Assembly (NCBI RefSeq): GCF_023008405.1
Contig: NZ_CP095376.1
Coordinates: forward strand, 6,800,501-6,864,500
Reading direction: 5' to 3'
From: Amycolatopsis sp. FBCC-B4732
GTDB taxonomy: Bacteria; Actinomycetota; Actinomycetes; Mycobacteriales; Pseudonocardiaceae
Length of the DNA: 64,000 bases
Shown here in pieces: positions 1 through 8,369 of the stretch. The position numbers and the translations under genes were made by a program. The stretch's first letter is position 1. Every line of letters starts with the position of its first letter. The notes under the pieces are model-generated. The model worked only from the letters and a program-made list of their open reading frames with translations. It had not been told where the DNA came from and searched no databases.

Positions 1-248
1 ACCACGCGCCTGCTCTCTTCGTCGACGTCGATCTCGGGGCCCTCGCCCGCCTTGACGCCGCCGATGTCCACGATGTCGGCACCGGCCGCGACCGCGCGGT
101 CCACGGCTTCGCGCGCCGCGTCCTCGGCGAAGGTCGCGCCCTGGTCGTAGAACGAGTCGGGCGTGCGGTTCACGATGGCCATGACCAGCGCGCGGTCGCC
201 GGGCATGCGGCGGCCCCGGAAGACCACCTCCGGCCGGTGTGACGTCAT
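1..248 (-). CDS. folP: Dihydropteroate synthase family protein (FolP2-like), 3' part outside window
   Basis: This is the first 82 codons of a gene that runs off the left edge. The start is the ATG at 246-248 on the minus strand. The N-terminus carries MAIVNRTPDSFYDQG followed by a GADIVDIGGVKAGEGP segment, the pterin-binding start of the DHPS TIM barrel. The wording matches the second actinobacterial paralog (Mycobacterium tuberculosis FolP2, Rv1207) better than true FolP1. In mycobacteria FolP2 has been reported not to replace FolP1, so folate synthesis activity should not be assumed. It diverges from the rhomboid gene, with a 93-bp gap that would hold both promoters. The rest of the protein, including the sulfonamide-site loops, cannot be seen. 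Confidence 0.85.
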   Translation of the reverse strand, partial: MTSHRPEVVFRGRRMPGDRALVMAIVNRTPDSFYDQGATFAEDAAREAVDRAVAAGADIVDIGGVKAGEGPEIDVDEESRRV

Positions 249-341
249 GCTCTTCACCCTGCCAGGTCACGGCTGGGTCCGAAACGCCGCTCCCGGGGTC
301 CCGCGCCGGTTATCCTCGGCGCAAACCGAGCAGGGGGAACC

Positions 342-998
342 ATGAGCACGACCAGCGAGGGCCCGGCCCGCAGCGAAGCCGAGGCGATGATCGCCGAAGC
401 CAAGAAAGCCCTGTGGGTGATGGTGGGCCTGCTCGCCGTGCTGTGGGCGGTGCAGATCTTCAACTCGCTCGGCGACTACGACCTGAGCCAGGAGTTCGGC
501 ATCGAGGCGCGCGACCCGGCGTCGCTGCCCGAGATCTTCAGCGCGCCGTTCATGCACTCCAGCTGGGGCCACATCGAAGGCAACTCGGGCCCGCTGTTCG
601 TGTTCGGCTTCCTCGCCGCCTACCGCGGGGTGAAGAAGTGGCTCGGCGTGAGCGTGCTGATCATCGTCGCGAGCGGCCTCGGCGTCTGGTTCACCTCGCC
701 GTCGGACTCGATCACGGTCGGCGCCAGCGGCCTGGTGTTCGGCTACTTCGGCTACATCATCGTGCGCGGCCTGTTCGACCGGCACCCGATCGACATCGTG
801 ATCGGGCTCGTGATGGCGTTGTGCTTCGCCTACCAGTTCACGTCGCTGCTGCCCACCGACGAGCGGGTCAGCTGGCAGGGCCACCTGTTCGGGTTCGCCG
901 GCGGCATCATCGGCGGCTGGCTGTTCCGCGACAAGCGGCCCAAGGCGGTCGCCGCCCCCGACCCGGCGACCGCCCTGCTCCCCAAGGACCTCAGCTAG
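342..998 (+). CDS. Rhomboid family intramembrane serine protease
   Basis: A 218-residue polytopic membrane protein with about six predicted membrane segments. The first lies at about residues 23-41. The catalytic serine is S129 in GASGLVFG and the catalytic histidine is H181 in WQGHLFGFAGG. A loop-1 like segment, HSSWGHIEGNSG at about 72-83, matches the rhomboid HxxxHxxxN region. Rhomboids cleave transmembrane substrates inside the membrane; the substrate here is unknown. The ATG is preceded by GGGGGA. The stop codon overlaps the 3' end of the convergent YceI-like remnant by 8 bp. The gene looks intact and of normal length. Confidence 0.9.
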   Translation: MSTTSEGPARSEAEAMIAEAKKALWVMVGLLAVLWAVQIFNSLGDYDLSQEFGIEARDPASLPEIFSAPFMHSSWGHIEGNSGPLFVFGFLAAYRGVKKWLGVSVLIIVASGLGVWFTSPSDSITVGASGLVFGYFGYIIVRGLFDRHPIDIVIGLVMALCFAYQFTSLLPTDERVSWQGHLFGFAGGIIGGWLFRDKRPKAVAAPDPATALLPKDLS

Positions 999-1356
999 GC
1001 GGTTCGAGCTCCGCCTCGACGGCGATCGCGACGTACCGGCCGATCATCGCGCGCGGCGCCTTCACGCCGAGCGGCGCGCGGTCGAGCGTCCCCGTCGCGC
1101 GCACCCGCGTCCCGTCGGCCTCGACGGCGAGCGTCAGCGGGCACGACGTCCCGCGCAGCCGCAGCTCGCCGGTCACTTCCCAGCCCTCGGCGTCGCGCCG
1201 GACGCCGGTGGCCGTGAACGTCAGCTCCGGGTGGGCACCGCTGTCGAGCAGGTGCGGCTTCCGCAGGTCGGCGTCGCGGCGGGCTGAAGCCGAACACCGC
1301 TTCGGCGGCGATGTCCTCGCCCTCACGCCGGGTTTCGCACCCGACGACTTCGGCAC
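991..1356 (-). pseudogene. YceI-like (lipocalin-type) domain remnant, N-terminus lost
   Basis: The last 90 or so residues match the C-terminal half of YceI polyisoprenoid-binding proteins: a DADLRKPHLLDSG helix/turn, then HPELTFTATGV, a VTGELRLRG strand and a closing AIAVEAELEP strand. The first half of the beta barrel (the usual xWxLDxxHSxVxF start) is not in this frame. Upstream, between 1300 and 1510, fragments such as HLVDPR and SRAEVVG appear in different frames, which suggests frameshifts or a deletion. No convincing start or ribosome site is present. It could be a short divergent protein, but decay explains the mixed frames better. Confidence 0.5.
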
Positions 1357-1556
1357 GGCTGAGCCCGCGGCCTCGGGTCGACGAGGTGCCGCCGCGCGAG
1401 CCGGTCGCGCACCGCCGCCCAGCGGGTGTGGTCCGCGCCGGTGGCCGAGGACGCGTCGCCGGGCGTCTCGATCGCGACCCGGGCACCCGCTGTGAGGTCG
1501 CTGTGCATCCGGCTCCGCGCGCTGCCGATCCGGCCGCGGTGTGGTGATCTGGAGGG

Positions 1557-2300
1557 GTGGCGATCAAGGTTCTCCGGCCGGCCGCGCTGGCCGCGGCGGC
1601 GGTGCTGGTGCTGGGCACCGGCCTGGCCGTCGGCGCGGACACGACCGCCGACGACGCCTACGCCGCGGGCTCACCCGCGCCCGCCGGAACCACCGTTTCG
1701 GCGGTACCGGCGAAAACCGTTTCCCCGGTCGGCGCATTGTTCGCGAACGGCAGCCATTTCTGCTCGGCGAGCGTCGTCCACTCCGATTCCGGGGATCTGG
1801 TGCTGACGGCCGCGCACTGCGTCCAGGACGGAATGTCGTTCGCCCCCGGTTACGCCGGTGGTGCGGCGCCGCTGGGAATGTGGCCGGTCACGAAGGTCAC
1901 CGTCGCGGCCGGCTGGACTTCGTCGGCCGACCCGGATCTCGATTTCGCGTTTCTCACCGTTGCGCAGCCCGGGAACCCGGCTTCCCTGGAAAGCCTCACC
2001 GGCGCGAACGCGCTCGGCGTGAATCGCGGGTTCGACCACCGGATCACCCTCACGGGCTACCCCGACACGGCCGATTCCGCGGTCGTTTGCGACGGCACGA
2101 GCACCCGCTCGGACACCTACCAGCTGCGGATCGCCTGCCCCGGTTTCCCCGACGGGACCAGCGGCGGGCCGTGGGTGACCGGCGGCGAGGTCGTCGGCGT
2201 CATCGGCGGTTACCAGCTGGGCGGCGACACCCCGGACGTCTCCTACAGCGCGTACTTCGACGACGACATCGCGAAGCTCTACGCCACGGCCACGGGCTGA
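1557..2300 (+). CDS. Secreted trypsin-like serine protease (S1 family)
   Basis: The 247-residue protein starts with a Sec signal peptide (hydrophobic about 8-25, likely cleavage near ADA or AYA at 30-37). The catalytic triad is visible as H87 in LTAAHC, D129 in DLDFAF and S202 in GTSGGPW. Cysteine pairs flank the active site (C69/C88 and C178/C194). It resembles the small extracellular trypsin-like proteases of soil actinomycetes. The GTG start is the first in frame, but the GGAGGG just before it leaves almost no spacer, so the exact start is uncertain. It is followed at once by a hairpin terminator shared with the convergent gene at 2364-3230. Confidence 0.88.
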   Translation: MAIKVLRPAALAAAAVLVLGTGLAVGADTTADDAYAAGSPAPAGTTVSAVPAKTVSPVGALFANGSHFCSASVVHSDSGDLVLTAAHCVQDGMSFAPGYAGGAAPLGMWPVTKVTVAAGWTSSADPDLDFAFLTVAQPGNPASLESLTGANALGVNRGFDHRITLTGYPDTADSAVVCDGTSTRSDTYQLRIACPGFPDGTSGGPWVTGGEVVGVIGGYQLGGDTPDVSYSAYFDDDIAKLYATATG

Positions 2301-2308
2301 AAACGCGG

Positions 2309-2346
2309 ACCGGGCCCGTGTCCCTGGCGGAGGACACGAGCCCGGT
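2309..2346. terminator. Bidirectional hairpin terminator
   Basis: Two 15-bp arms at 2309-2323 and 2332-2346 pair with one G-U type mismatch around an 8-nt loop. The hairpin lies between two convergent genes (stops at 2300 and 2364) and probably ends transcription from both sides. There is no long T-run, as is common in actinomycetes. Confidence 0.7.
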
Positions 2347-2363
2347 TCACCTCTCGCGAACCC

Positions 2364-3230
2364 TCAGCAGGTCACGATGAGCCCGGTGAGCGCCGAGCAC
2401 GTCTTCGACGCGCTGTCGTTGGCGGGGTTGGGATCGGTCGGCGAGCTCGCCGTCCGCTGCGCCGTCGTGGTGTACGAGCCGAGCGCGAGCAGGCCGCCGT
2501 TCGTCGAGAACTTCGCCGTCGCCGAGGCGCCGCTGGCCAGGGTGGCGACGTCGCAGTTCACGTTCCGGGTGGTGCCGACGTGGACGCAGCCGGTGCCGCC
2601 GGCGTAGGACAGGGCCGAGGCGTACGTGGCCCCGACGCGGATCCCGGTCGCAGTGGCCGGGCCGTTGTTCGTCACGGTCACGGTGTAGTCGATGCGCGCG
2701 TTCAGCCCGCCGTGCCCGGTCGCGGCGAGCGCGACCTTGACGTCGGCCTGGGTCGACGGCTGGCCGACCGTGATGAGCGGCCCGTCCAGGGTCTCGAAGG
2801 AGTAGTTGTCCCCGACGAACTGGTGCTGCAGCGTGAACTGCCCGGGCGCCGCGGTGTCCTTGACGCGCAAGGTCCACACCGTGGTCTTCGTGCCGCCCGC
2901 CTCGAGGTCACCGAACGCGGCGCGGTAGCTGCTGCCGGCCTGGAAGCAGCCGACCGCCGTGGTGTTGGTGCAGGAGACGACGTCGACGACGTCGGTGATC
3001 GCGGTCGGGTTTCCGTAAATGGCACCCTTCGCGAAAGTCACCGTGAAATCGCGGTCGTTGTGAATGGTTTGCGTGATGGTGAACGTCTGCCCCGGCAGCA
3101 CCGTGGTGGCACTCACGGAGACGGCGCTCGTCGGCGTGTCCGCCTGCGCGGCGGGCGCGATTGCGAAAAACGCCGTGGCCAGTGCGGCCACCGCGGACAG
3201 GATCGTGGTCCGTCGCCAGCTTCGTTGCAT
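2364..3230 (-). CDS. Secreted DUF11-like repeat protein
   Basis: A 288-residue exported protein. Residues 1-31 form a signal peptide with two arginines at the start and cleavage after AQA. The first half (about 35-160) looks like an immunoglobulin-like beta domain starting at VSVSATTVLPGQTFTI. The second half (about 165-270) contains the DUF11 pattern DYTVTVTNNGPATATG. Such domains occur in actinobacterial surface and secreted proteins. No catalytic motif is visible. Cysteines at the C-terminus (CSALTGLIVTC) may form a disulfide. The function is unknown. Confidence 0.75.
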   Translation of the reverse strand: MQRSWRRTTILSAVAALATAFFAIAPAAQADTPTSAVSVSATTVLPGQTFTITQTIHNDRDFTVTFAKGAIYGNPTAITDVVDVVSCTNTTAVGCFQAGSSYRAAFGDLEAGGTKTTVWTLRVKDTAAPGQFTLQHQFVGDNYSFETLDGPLITVGQPSTQADVKVALAATGHGGLNARIDYTVTVTNNGPATATGIRVGATYASALSYAGGTGCVHVGTTRNVNCDVATLASGASATAKFSTNGGLLALGSYTTTAQRTASSPTDPNPANDSASKTCSALTGLIVTC

Positions 3231-3388
3231 AGTCGTGTTCTCACTGTTCGGGTCCGGGAATACCGCTCTGACGGGTGGCTCGTGGTCTTTTCGGGGACGT
3301 CCGACGCTGATCAGTCGCCCCGATCCCGGAATTCGTTACCGCCCCCTGTCCGCCTTTACCACCGTCCGGCCGCGGCGCGGCACCGCCA

Positions 3389-4015
3389 TCAGGAGGGACG
3401 CCAGCGGCCGTTCATCTCACCCGGACGGGGCGGCGGGCCCGGCAGATCCGGGCCGCCGGCCGCCAGTCCTTCGACGAGCATCGCGAGGTAGCGCCGCCGC
3501 AGCTGCGTGGTGCGCTCGTGGTCGTCGACGCGGATGGCGGCGCAGCACTCGAGGACCATGCCGAGGTCTTCGGCGACGGCGTCGTGGCGCAGGCGCCCGC
3601 TCTCGCGCGCCCGCTCGACCAGGTCCCTCGTCAGCTGGTTCGCGCGCTGGGCGTCCGCGCCCATGTCGGGCGTGGGGGTGAAGGTGCCGGCGAGGTGCAC
3701 GGTCAGCGAGTGCACGTCGGCGTCCACGACCCGGCCGAGGAAACCGGTCAGCGCGGCCCAGCCGTCGGGCTCCCCGGCGGCGGCTTCGGCTTCGCGGATG
3801 TAGGTGCGGAGGCCGTCGTGGCATAGCCGGCAGAGCAGCACCTCCTTGCTCGGGTACCGCCGGTAGAGCGCGCTGATGCCGACGCCGGCGCGCTCGGCCA
3901 CGTGCGAGATCGGCGCCTTCGGGTCGACGAGGAAGACCTGGCGGGCGGCATCGAGGATGACGACGTCGTTGCGGGCGGCCTGGCCGCGGCGGCCGGGCAG
4001 GGCTGTCTCGGGCAT
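3389..4015 (-). CDS. TetR family transcriptional regulator
   Basis: A 208-residue repressor-type protein. The N-terminal helix-turn-helix is seen as ISHVAERAGVGISALYRRY (about 36-54) followed by PSKEVLL. The C-terminal helical ligand domain has no recognisable effector motif. It is divergent from the epoxide hydrolase gene, and the 86-bp gap holds two matching palindromes (4033-4077). I infer that it represses itself and the hydrolase and responds to an epoxide or related ligand. The ATG lies inside a GC-rich stretch with no strong ribosome site. Confidence 0.88.
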   Translation of the reverse strand: MPETALPGRRGQAARNDVVILDAARQVFLVDPKAPISHVAERAGVGISALYRRYPSKEVLLCRLCHDGLRTYIREAEAAAGEPDGWAALTGFLGRVVDADVHSLTVHLAGTFTPTPDMGADAQRANQLTRDLVERARESGRLRHDAVAEDLGMVLECCAAIRVDDHERTTQLRRRYLAMLVEGLAAGGPDLPGPPPRPGEMNGRWRPS

Positions 4016-4032
4016 GGGCCGAGATTACCACT

Positions 4033-4077
4033 GGAACGGATCGTTCCGCTCTGCTAGAGTTCGGAACGAAGCATTCC
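4033..4077. promoter_or_regulatory. Twin operator sites between TetR gene and epoxide hydrolase
   Basis: GGAACGGATCGTTCC at 4033-4047 is a perfect 6+3+6 palindrome. GGAACGAAGCATTCC at 4063-4077 is the same site with one mismatched pair. The centres are 30 bp apart, about three helical turns, between divergent starts. This fits cooperative binding by the adjacent TetR protein. Confidence 0.75.
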
Positions 4078-4101
4078 GTTCCAGCCTTCGAGGAGCCAGC
4101 C

Positions 4102-5799
4102 ATGACCGTCCGCCCCTTCCGCGCCGAGATCCCCCAGCACCGGCTCGACGACCTGGAGAACCGCCTGCGCGGAGCGCTGTGGCCGGACGACCTGCCCGCC
4201 GAGTACGGCGTCACGAACGAGCGCGTCCGCGCGCTGGCCGAGCACTGGCTGAGCGGCTTCGACTGGCGGGCGTTCGAGGCACGGCTGAACGCGTACCCGC
4301 AGTTCCTGACGGAGATCGACGGCGAGACCATCCACTTCCTGCACGTCCGCTCGTCGCGGGCGGACGCGACCCCGCTGGTGCTGACGCACGGCTGGCCGGG
4401 CTCGATCGCGGAGTACCTGGACGTGATCGGCCCGCTGACCGAGCCGGAGTCGGCCGACCAGCCGGCGTTCCACCTGGTGATCCCGTCCCTGCCGGGCTTC
4501 GGCTTCTCGGGCCCGACGAAGTCCGCGGGCTGGGGCACCCACCGCACTGCGGCGGCGTGGGCCGAGCTGATGAGCCGCCTCGGCTACGAGTCCTACGGCG
4601 CGGCGGGCAACGACGCGGGATCGATGATCTCGCCGGAGATCGGCAGGCTGGCGCCGGAGAAGGTCGTGGGCGTGCACGTCACGCAGCTGTTCTCGTTCCC
4701 GTCCGGCGACCCGGCCGAGATGGCGGACCTGAGCGAAGCCGACCAGGCCGCGCTGGCGCACTTGCAGTGGTTCTACGACACCATGTTCTCGTTCAACTCG
4801 CTGCACAGCCAGCAGCCGCACACGCTGGCGTTCGCGCTGGCGGACTCCCCGCTCGGCCTGCTGGCGTGGAACGCCCAGCTGTTCGGCGAGCACCTGGACG
4901 CGGACTTCGTCCTGGCGAACGTGGCCCTGTACTGGCTGACCGGCACGGCCGGTTCGTCGATCCGGTTCTACTACGAGGACGCGCACTCGACGGCCCACCC
5001 GGAGGGCCCCACGACGGTCCCGACGGCCCTGGCGATGTTCGCGGGCGACTTCCAGTCGATCCGCCGGTTCGCCGAGCGCGACCACGCGAACATCGTGAGC
5101 TGGAACGCCTACGACACCACGGAAAAAGCAGGCGGCCCCCGAGACGCGGCCGGTCACTACTCGGCCCACGAAGCCCCGGAGGTCCTGGTGGCGGACATCC
5201 GCCAGTTCTTCGCGAGCCTCCGCCCCCAGACGTCCTGGCCGATCCTGACCCAGTCCCACGACGCCCTCCGCACGGCGATCGAGGGCGTCACGGACTGGAC
5301 GGCCCCGACCCCGTGCGCGGCCTGGAACACGACCCAGGTCCTCCAGCACGCAGCGGGCGACCAGCTCGGCTACGCGGCGTTCATCACGGGTTCGGGCGGC
5401 CCGGACTTCGACCCGTTCTCCCCTTCAGGCGCCCTCGACGGCAAGCCGTCCGACTTCTTGGAGCCCACCCTGGCCGCCGCCGCCGCGGCCTTCGCCACGG
5501 TGAGCCCGGAGGCAACCGCGGTCCCGACCCCGCTCCCCCAGGGCGCCCTGCCCGCGTCCGTCGCGGTCGGCGCCGCAGCCCTGGACGCGGCGGTCCACGC
5601 GTGGGACATCGCGAAGGCGTCGGGCCAGAAGTCCCCGCTGACCCCGGAGCTGGCGGAGTCGCTGCTCCCGGTGGCCAAGCAACTGGCCGAGCCCCTGCGC
5701 GGCTTCGCCTACGCGGCAGCGTTGGAGGGCCAGCCCACCGACGACGCGGTTTCGACCCTGCTGCGCTACCTGGGCCGCAACCCGGAGTGGACCGCCTGA
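4102..5799 (+). CDS. Epoxide hydrolase fused to a DinB/MDMPI-type metal-binding domain
   Basis: A 565-residue two-part protein. Residues 1-372 are an EHN-type epoxide hydrolase: the N-terminal lid region, the oxyanion motif HGWPGS (96-101), nucleophile D171 in GNDAGS (usually GGDWGS) and catalytic H352 in GHYSAHEAP. Residues from about 380 to the end match the TIGR03086/mycothiol-dependent maleylpyruvate isomerase N-terminal fold, with PCAAWNTTQVLQHAAG and AVHAWDIAKA as the usual metal-ligand helices. The hydrolase would open epoxides to diols; the added domain suggests a thiol- or metal-assisted step on the same substrate. GGAG lies 7 nt before the ATG. It is divergent from a TetR gene with shared operators. 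The fusion is unusual. Confidence 0.85.
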   Translation: MTVRPFRAEIPQHRLDDLENRLRGALWPDDLPAEYGVTNERVRALAEHWLSGFDWRAFEARLNAYPQFLTEIDGETIHFLHVRSSRADATPLVLTHGWPGSIAEYLDVIGPLTEPESADQPAFHLVIPSLPGFGFSGPTKSAGWGTHRTAAAWAELMSRLGYESYGAAGNDAGSMISPEIGRLAPEKVVGVHVTQLFSFPSGDPAEMADLSEADQAALAHLQWFYDTMFSFNSLHSQQPHTLAFALADSPLGLLAWNAQLFGEHLDADFVLANVALYWLTGTAGSSIRFYYEDAHSTAHPEGPTTVPTALAMFAGDFQSIRRFAERDHANIVSWNAYDTTEKAGGPRDAAGHYSAHEAPEVLVADIRQFFASLRPQTSWPILTQSHDALRTAIEGVTDWTAPTPCAAWNTTQVLQHAAGDQLGYAAFITGSGGPDFDPFSPSGALDGKPSDFLEPTLAAAAAAFATVSPEATAVPTPLPQGALPASVAVGAAALDAAVHAWDIAKASGQKSPLTPELAESLLPVAKQLAEPLRGFAYAAALEGQPTDDAVSTLLRYLGRNPEWTA

Positions 5800-6589
5800 C
5801 GGCGACGCGGTGGCCCGCCAGCACTGACGGGCCCACACCCACCCGCACCTCCCGGCTGCCCAACCCGGCCGAGGCCCAGCCGCACAAGCTCAGCCAGCCC
5901 CGACCGGATCGAGCCACCTCCACCACCGCTTCGGCATCCCACCCCGCCAAGGCACCAACCGCACAACCTCAGCCCACCCATTCCCCGACCGGCCGAGCCA
6001 GCTTTCCCACCAACACAGGCTCAGCCGGGCCCGTCCCCACCGACCGGCCGAGCCAGCACTCCCACCAACACAGGCTCAGCCGGGCCCGTCCCCACCGACC
6101 GGCCGAGCCACCGCCCCACCACTCCCGCATCCCCTCCCACCGAGGCACCGGCCGCACAAGCTCGGCTCGCCCTATCCCGACCGGCCGGCCCGCCGCCCAA
6201 CACCCCACCCCGCCGAGGCGGCCGCCCCACACCGGCCGGCCCCCTCTCCAGCAACCAGCCCGCCGCCCCGACAGCCCCGCCCACCGGGCGCTCCGCTTCC
6301 CGCCGACCGGCCCCCGCCCCGACAGCCCGAGTCCGCCAGGGCGCCAGCACCATCCGCTCAGCCCCGCTCCGCAGCCAGGCCGCCGCACCCCAGCCCACCC
6401 CGCGACCACATCAGTGCGAGACCAAGCCCGCCGGCAGACCACCCCCGTGGCCCGCCGGCGGGCTCGCGCATGCAAAACCCCATCCCGGACCAAAGCCCCC
6501 CTTCCCGGCCGGCCCACCACCCCGAGCCCACCGCCAAACCCGTCCTTCGTCGCCTCCCCACACCGGCATCCCTCGGTACCGTGAGCCGC
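5800..6589. other. 790-bp C-rich, G-poor spacer without a supported gene
   Basis: The plus strand here is strongly C-rich and reads as runs of CCGACC, CCCCACC and CCGCC. Open frames exist in several registers only because of base composition; they are proline-rich or glycine-rich and resemble no known protein. It contains a 50-bp tandem duplication (6006-6110). It separates the epoxide hydrolase from a TetR gene. A second spacer with the same character lies at 42315-43074. Confidence 0.7.
6006..6110 (+). repeat. Tandem duplication of a 50-bp unit, period 55
   Basis: Positions 6006-6055 and 6061-6110 are identical 50-bp copies beginning CCCACCAACACAGGC. A partial third copy of the last 18 bases lies just upstream at about 5984-6000. 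The repeat sits in the C-rich spacer and probably arose by slippage. Confidence 0.85.
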
Positions 6590-7174
6590 ATGATGCGCAA
6601 GGCGGTCGCTGTCCGGCGAGAGGAGATCGTCAAAGCCGCGCTCCAGCAGATCCGCGAGCGAGGGATCGCCGGTGTCCGAGCCGCCGACGTGGCCAAAGCT
6701 CTCGACGTCAGCACCGCGCTGGTCTTCTACCACTTCGGCACCCTCGAAGCCCTCATCATCGAAGCCTTCCGCCAAGCCACCGAAACCGCCCTCGCCACCC
6801 TCCGCGACGAACTGAACCGGGGCGGCGGAGTCGAAACCCGCCTCAACGCCGTCCTCACCCTCTACGGCCCCGCCAATCCCGCCCACAACTGGCAGCTCTG
6901 GATCGAAGCGCAAGCCGCCGCCATGCGGGACCACGAACTACGAGCCGTCCTGCAACGGCTCGACAAAAGGTGGCGGGACGCCGTCGTCGCGCTGATCACC
7001 GAAGGCGTTGCCGCCGGGGTCTTCACATGCGAAGACCCGCACGGCGCCGCGTGGCGCCTCACAAGCCTGCTCGACGGGCTGGCCGTCCAGGTCGTCGCCC
7101 GGACCGGGACCGTCACCGAGGCCGACTGCGCCCGCTGGGTCGGACAAGCCGTCGCACGGGAACTCGGCTCGTGA
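6590..7174 (+). CDS. TetR family regulator coupled to an amino-acid dehydrogenase
   Basis: A 194-residue protein with a clear N-terminal helix-turn-helix: VRAADVAKALDVSTALVFYH then FGTLEALI. The C-terminal half is helical and tryptophan-rich (HNWQLWIEAQ), as in the TetR_C family seen in BetI-like regulators. I chose the tandem ATG at 6590 because the residues before it are low-complexity; a GTG at 6581 is possible. Its stop overlaps the GTG of the next gene by 4 bp, so the two are translationally coupled and probably autoregulated together. Confidence 0.85.
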   Translation: MMRKAVAVRREEIVKAALQQIRERGIAGVRAADVAKALDVSTALVFYHFGTLEALIIEAFRQATETALATLRDELNRGGGVETRLNAVLTLYGPANPAHNWQLWIEAQAAAMRDHELRAVLQRLDKRWRDAVVALITEGVAAGVFTCEDPHGAAWRLTSLLDGLAVQVVARTGTVTEADCARWVGQAVARELGS

Positions 7175-8358
7175 CCGCCCTGCTCGAAGTCGCCTGGACC
7201 GATCCCGTCACCGGCTGCCGCGGGTACCTCGTGATCGACCGGCTCGTGCGGGGCGTCGCCAGCGGGGGCCTCCGGATGCGCCGCGGCTGCAGCCTCTTCG
7301 AAGTCCGCGGCCTCGCCCGCGGCATGACGCTCAAAGAGGGCCTCAACTACGACCCCGCCGGCCGGTACGTCCCCCTCGGCGGCGCCAAGGGCGGCATCGA
7401 CTTCGACCCGTACGACGAGCGCGCCCGCGACGTCGTCGCCCGCTACCTGCACGCCATGCGGCCGCTGATCGAACGCTACTGGACCATGGGCGAAGACCTG
7501 GGCCTGCGCCAGGACGTCATCGACGGCGTCATCGCCGAGATCGGGCTGCTCAGCCCCGTCCAGGCCGTCTACCCGCTGCTCGAAGACCGCGAAGCGGCGA
7601 CGGCCCGGCTCGCCGACGCCTTCCGGATCGAAGTCGGCGGGCTGGGGCTCGACGAGCTGGTCGGCGGCCTCGGCGTCGCGCAAGCCACGCTGACCGGGCT
7701 CGAACTGCTCGGCCACACCGGGCCGCGCCGGGCCGTCGTGCAGGGGTTCGGGTCGATGGGCGGGGCCACCGCCCGGTTCCTCGCCGAGGCCGGGCTGCCG
7801 GTCGTCGGGGTCTCGGACGTCCGCGGGGTCGTCGCCAACCCCGCCGGGCTCGACGTCGAACACCTGCTGCGGCACCGCGACCGCTTCGGCGGGATCGACC
7901 GCGACCACCTCAAGCCCGGCGACGAGCTCCTGCCGCCGGAAGCGTGGCTGGACGTACCCGCCGAAGTGCTGGTGCCGGCCGCGATCTCCTACTGCGTCGA
8001 CAGCGACAACCAGGCCCGGATCGGCGCGAAACTCGTCGTCGAGGCCGCGAACATGCCCGTCACCGCGGACGCCGAAGCCCGCCTCGACGCCCGCGGCATC
8101 CCGGTGGTCCCGGACTTCGTGGCCAACTCGGCGACCAACTCCTGGTGGTGGTGGACGCTCTTCGGCGACGTCGGCGCGGACGCCGGTGAGGCGTTCGACA
8201 AGGTCCGCGGCCGCATGCGCGAGCTGGTCACCGCCGTGTTCGAGCTCGCCACCCTCGACGGCCTGAGCCTGCGCGCCGCGGCCTTGCGGCTGTCCGAACG
8301 GAACCTCGAGGCCATCCAGGCCCGGTACGGCGCGGGAACGAATCCACCCGCAAAGTAG
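7171..8358 (+). CDS. Glu/Leu/Phe/Val dehydrogenase family protein
   Basis: A 395-residue NAD(P)-dependent amino-acid dehydrogenase. The catalytic-lysine motif PLGGAKGGIDFDP is at about 65-77. The cofactor-binding Rossmann motif is VVQGFGSMGGATARFL. A late PDFVANSATN motif also fits the family. Family members reversibly deaminate L-amino acids to 2-oxo acids and ammonia. The substrate cannot be told from sequence alone, though the length lies between leucine/valine and glutamate types. The GTG start overlaps the TetR stop (GTGA), so the pair is one operon. The C-terminal region WWWWTLFGDVG is aromatic-rich and typical of the actinobacterial subgroup. Confidence 0.88.
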   Translation: MTALLEVAWTDPVTGCRGYLVIDRLVRGVASGGLRMRRGCSLFEVRGLARGMTLKEGLNYDPAGRYVPLGGAKGGIDFDPYDERARDVVARYLHAMRPLIERYWTMGEDLGLRQDVIDGVIAEIGLLSPVQAVYPLLEDREAATARLADAFRIEVGGLGLDELVGGLGVAQATLTGLELLGHTGPRRAVVQGFGSMGGATARFLAEAGLPVVGVSDVRGVVANPAGLDVEHLLRHRDRFGGIDRDHLKPGDELLPPEAWLDVPAEVLVPAAISYCVDSDNQARIGAKLVVEAANMPVTADAEARLDARGIPVVPDFVANSATNSWWWWTLFGDVGADAGEAFDKVRGRMRELVTAVFELATLDGLSLRAAALRLSERNLEAIQARYGAGTNPPAK

Positions 8359-8369
8359 TTGAGCGTCGT

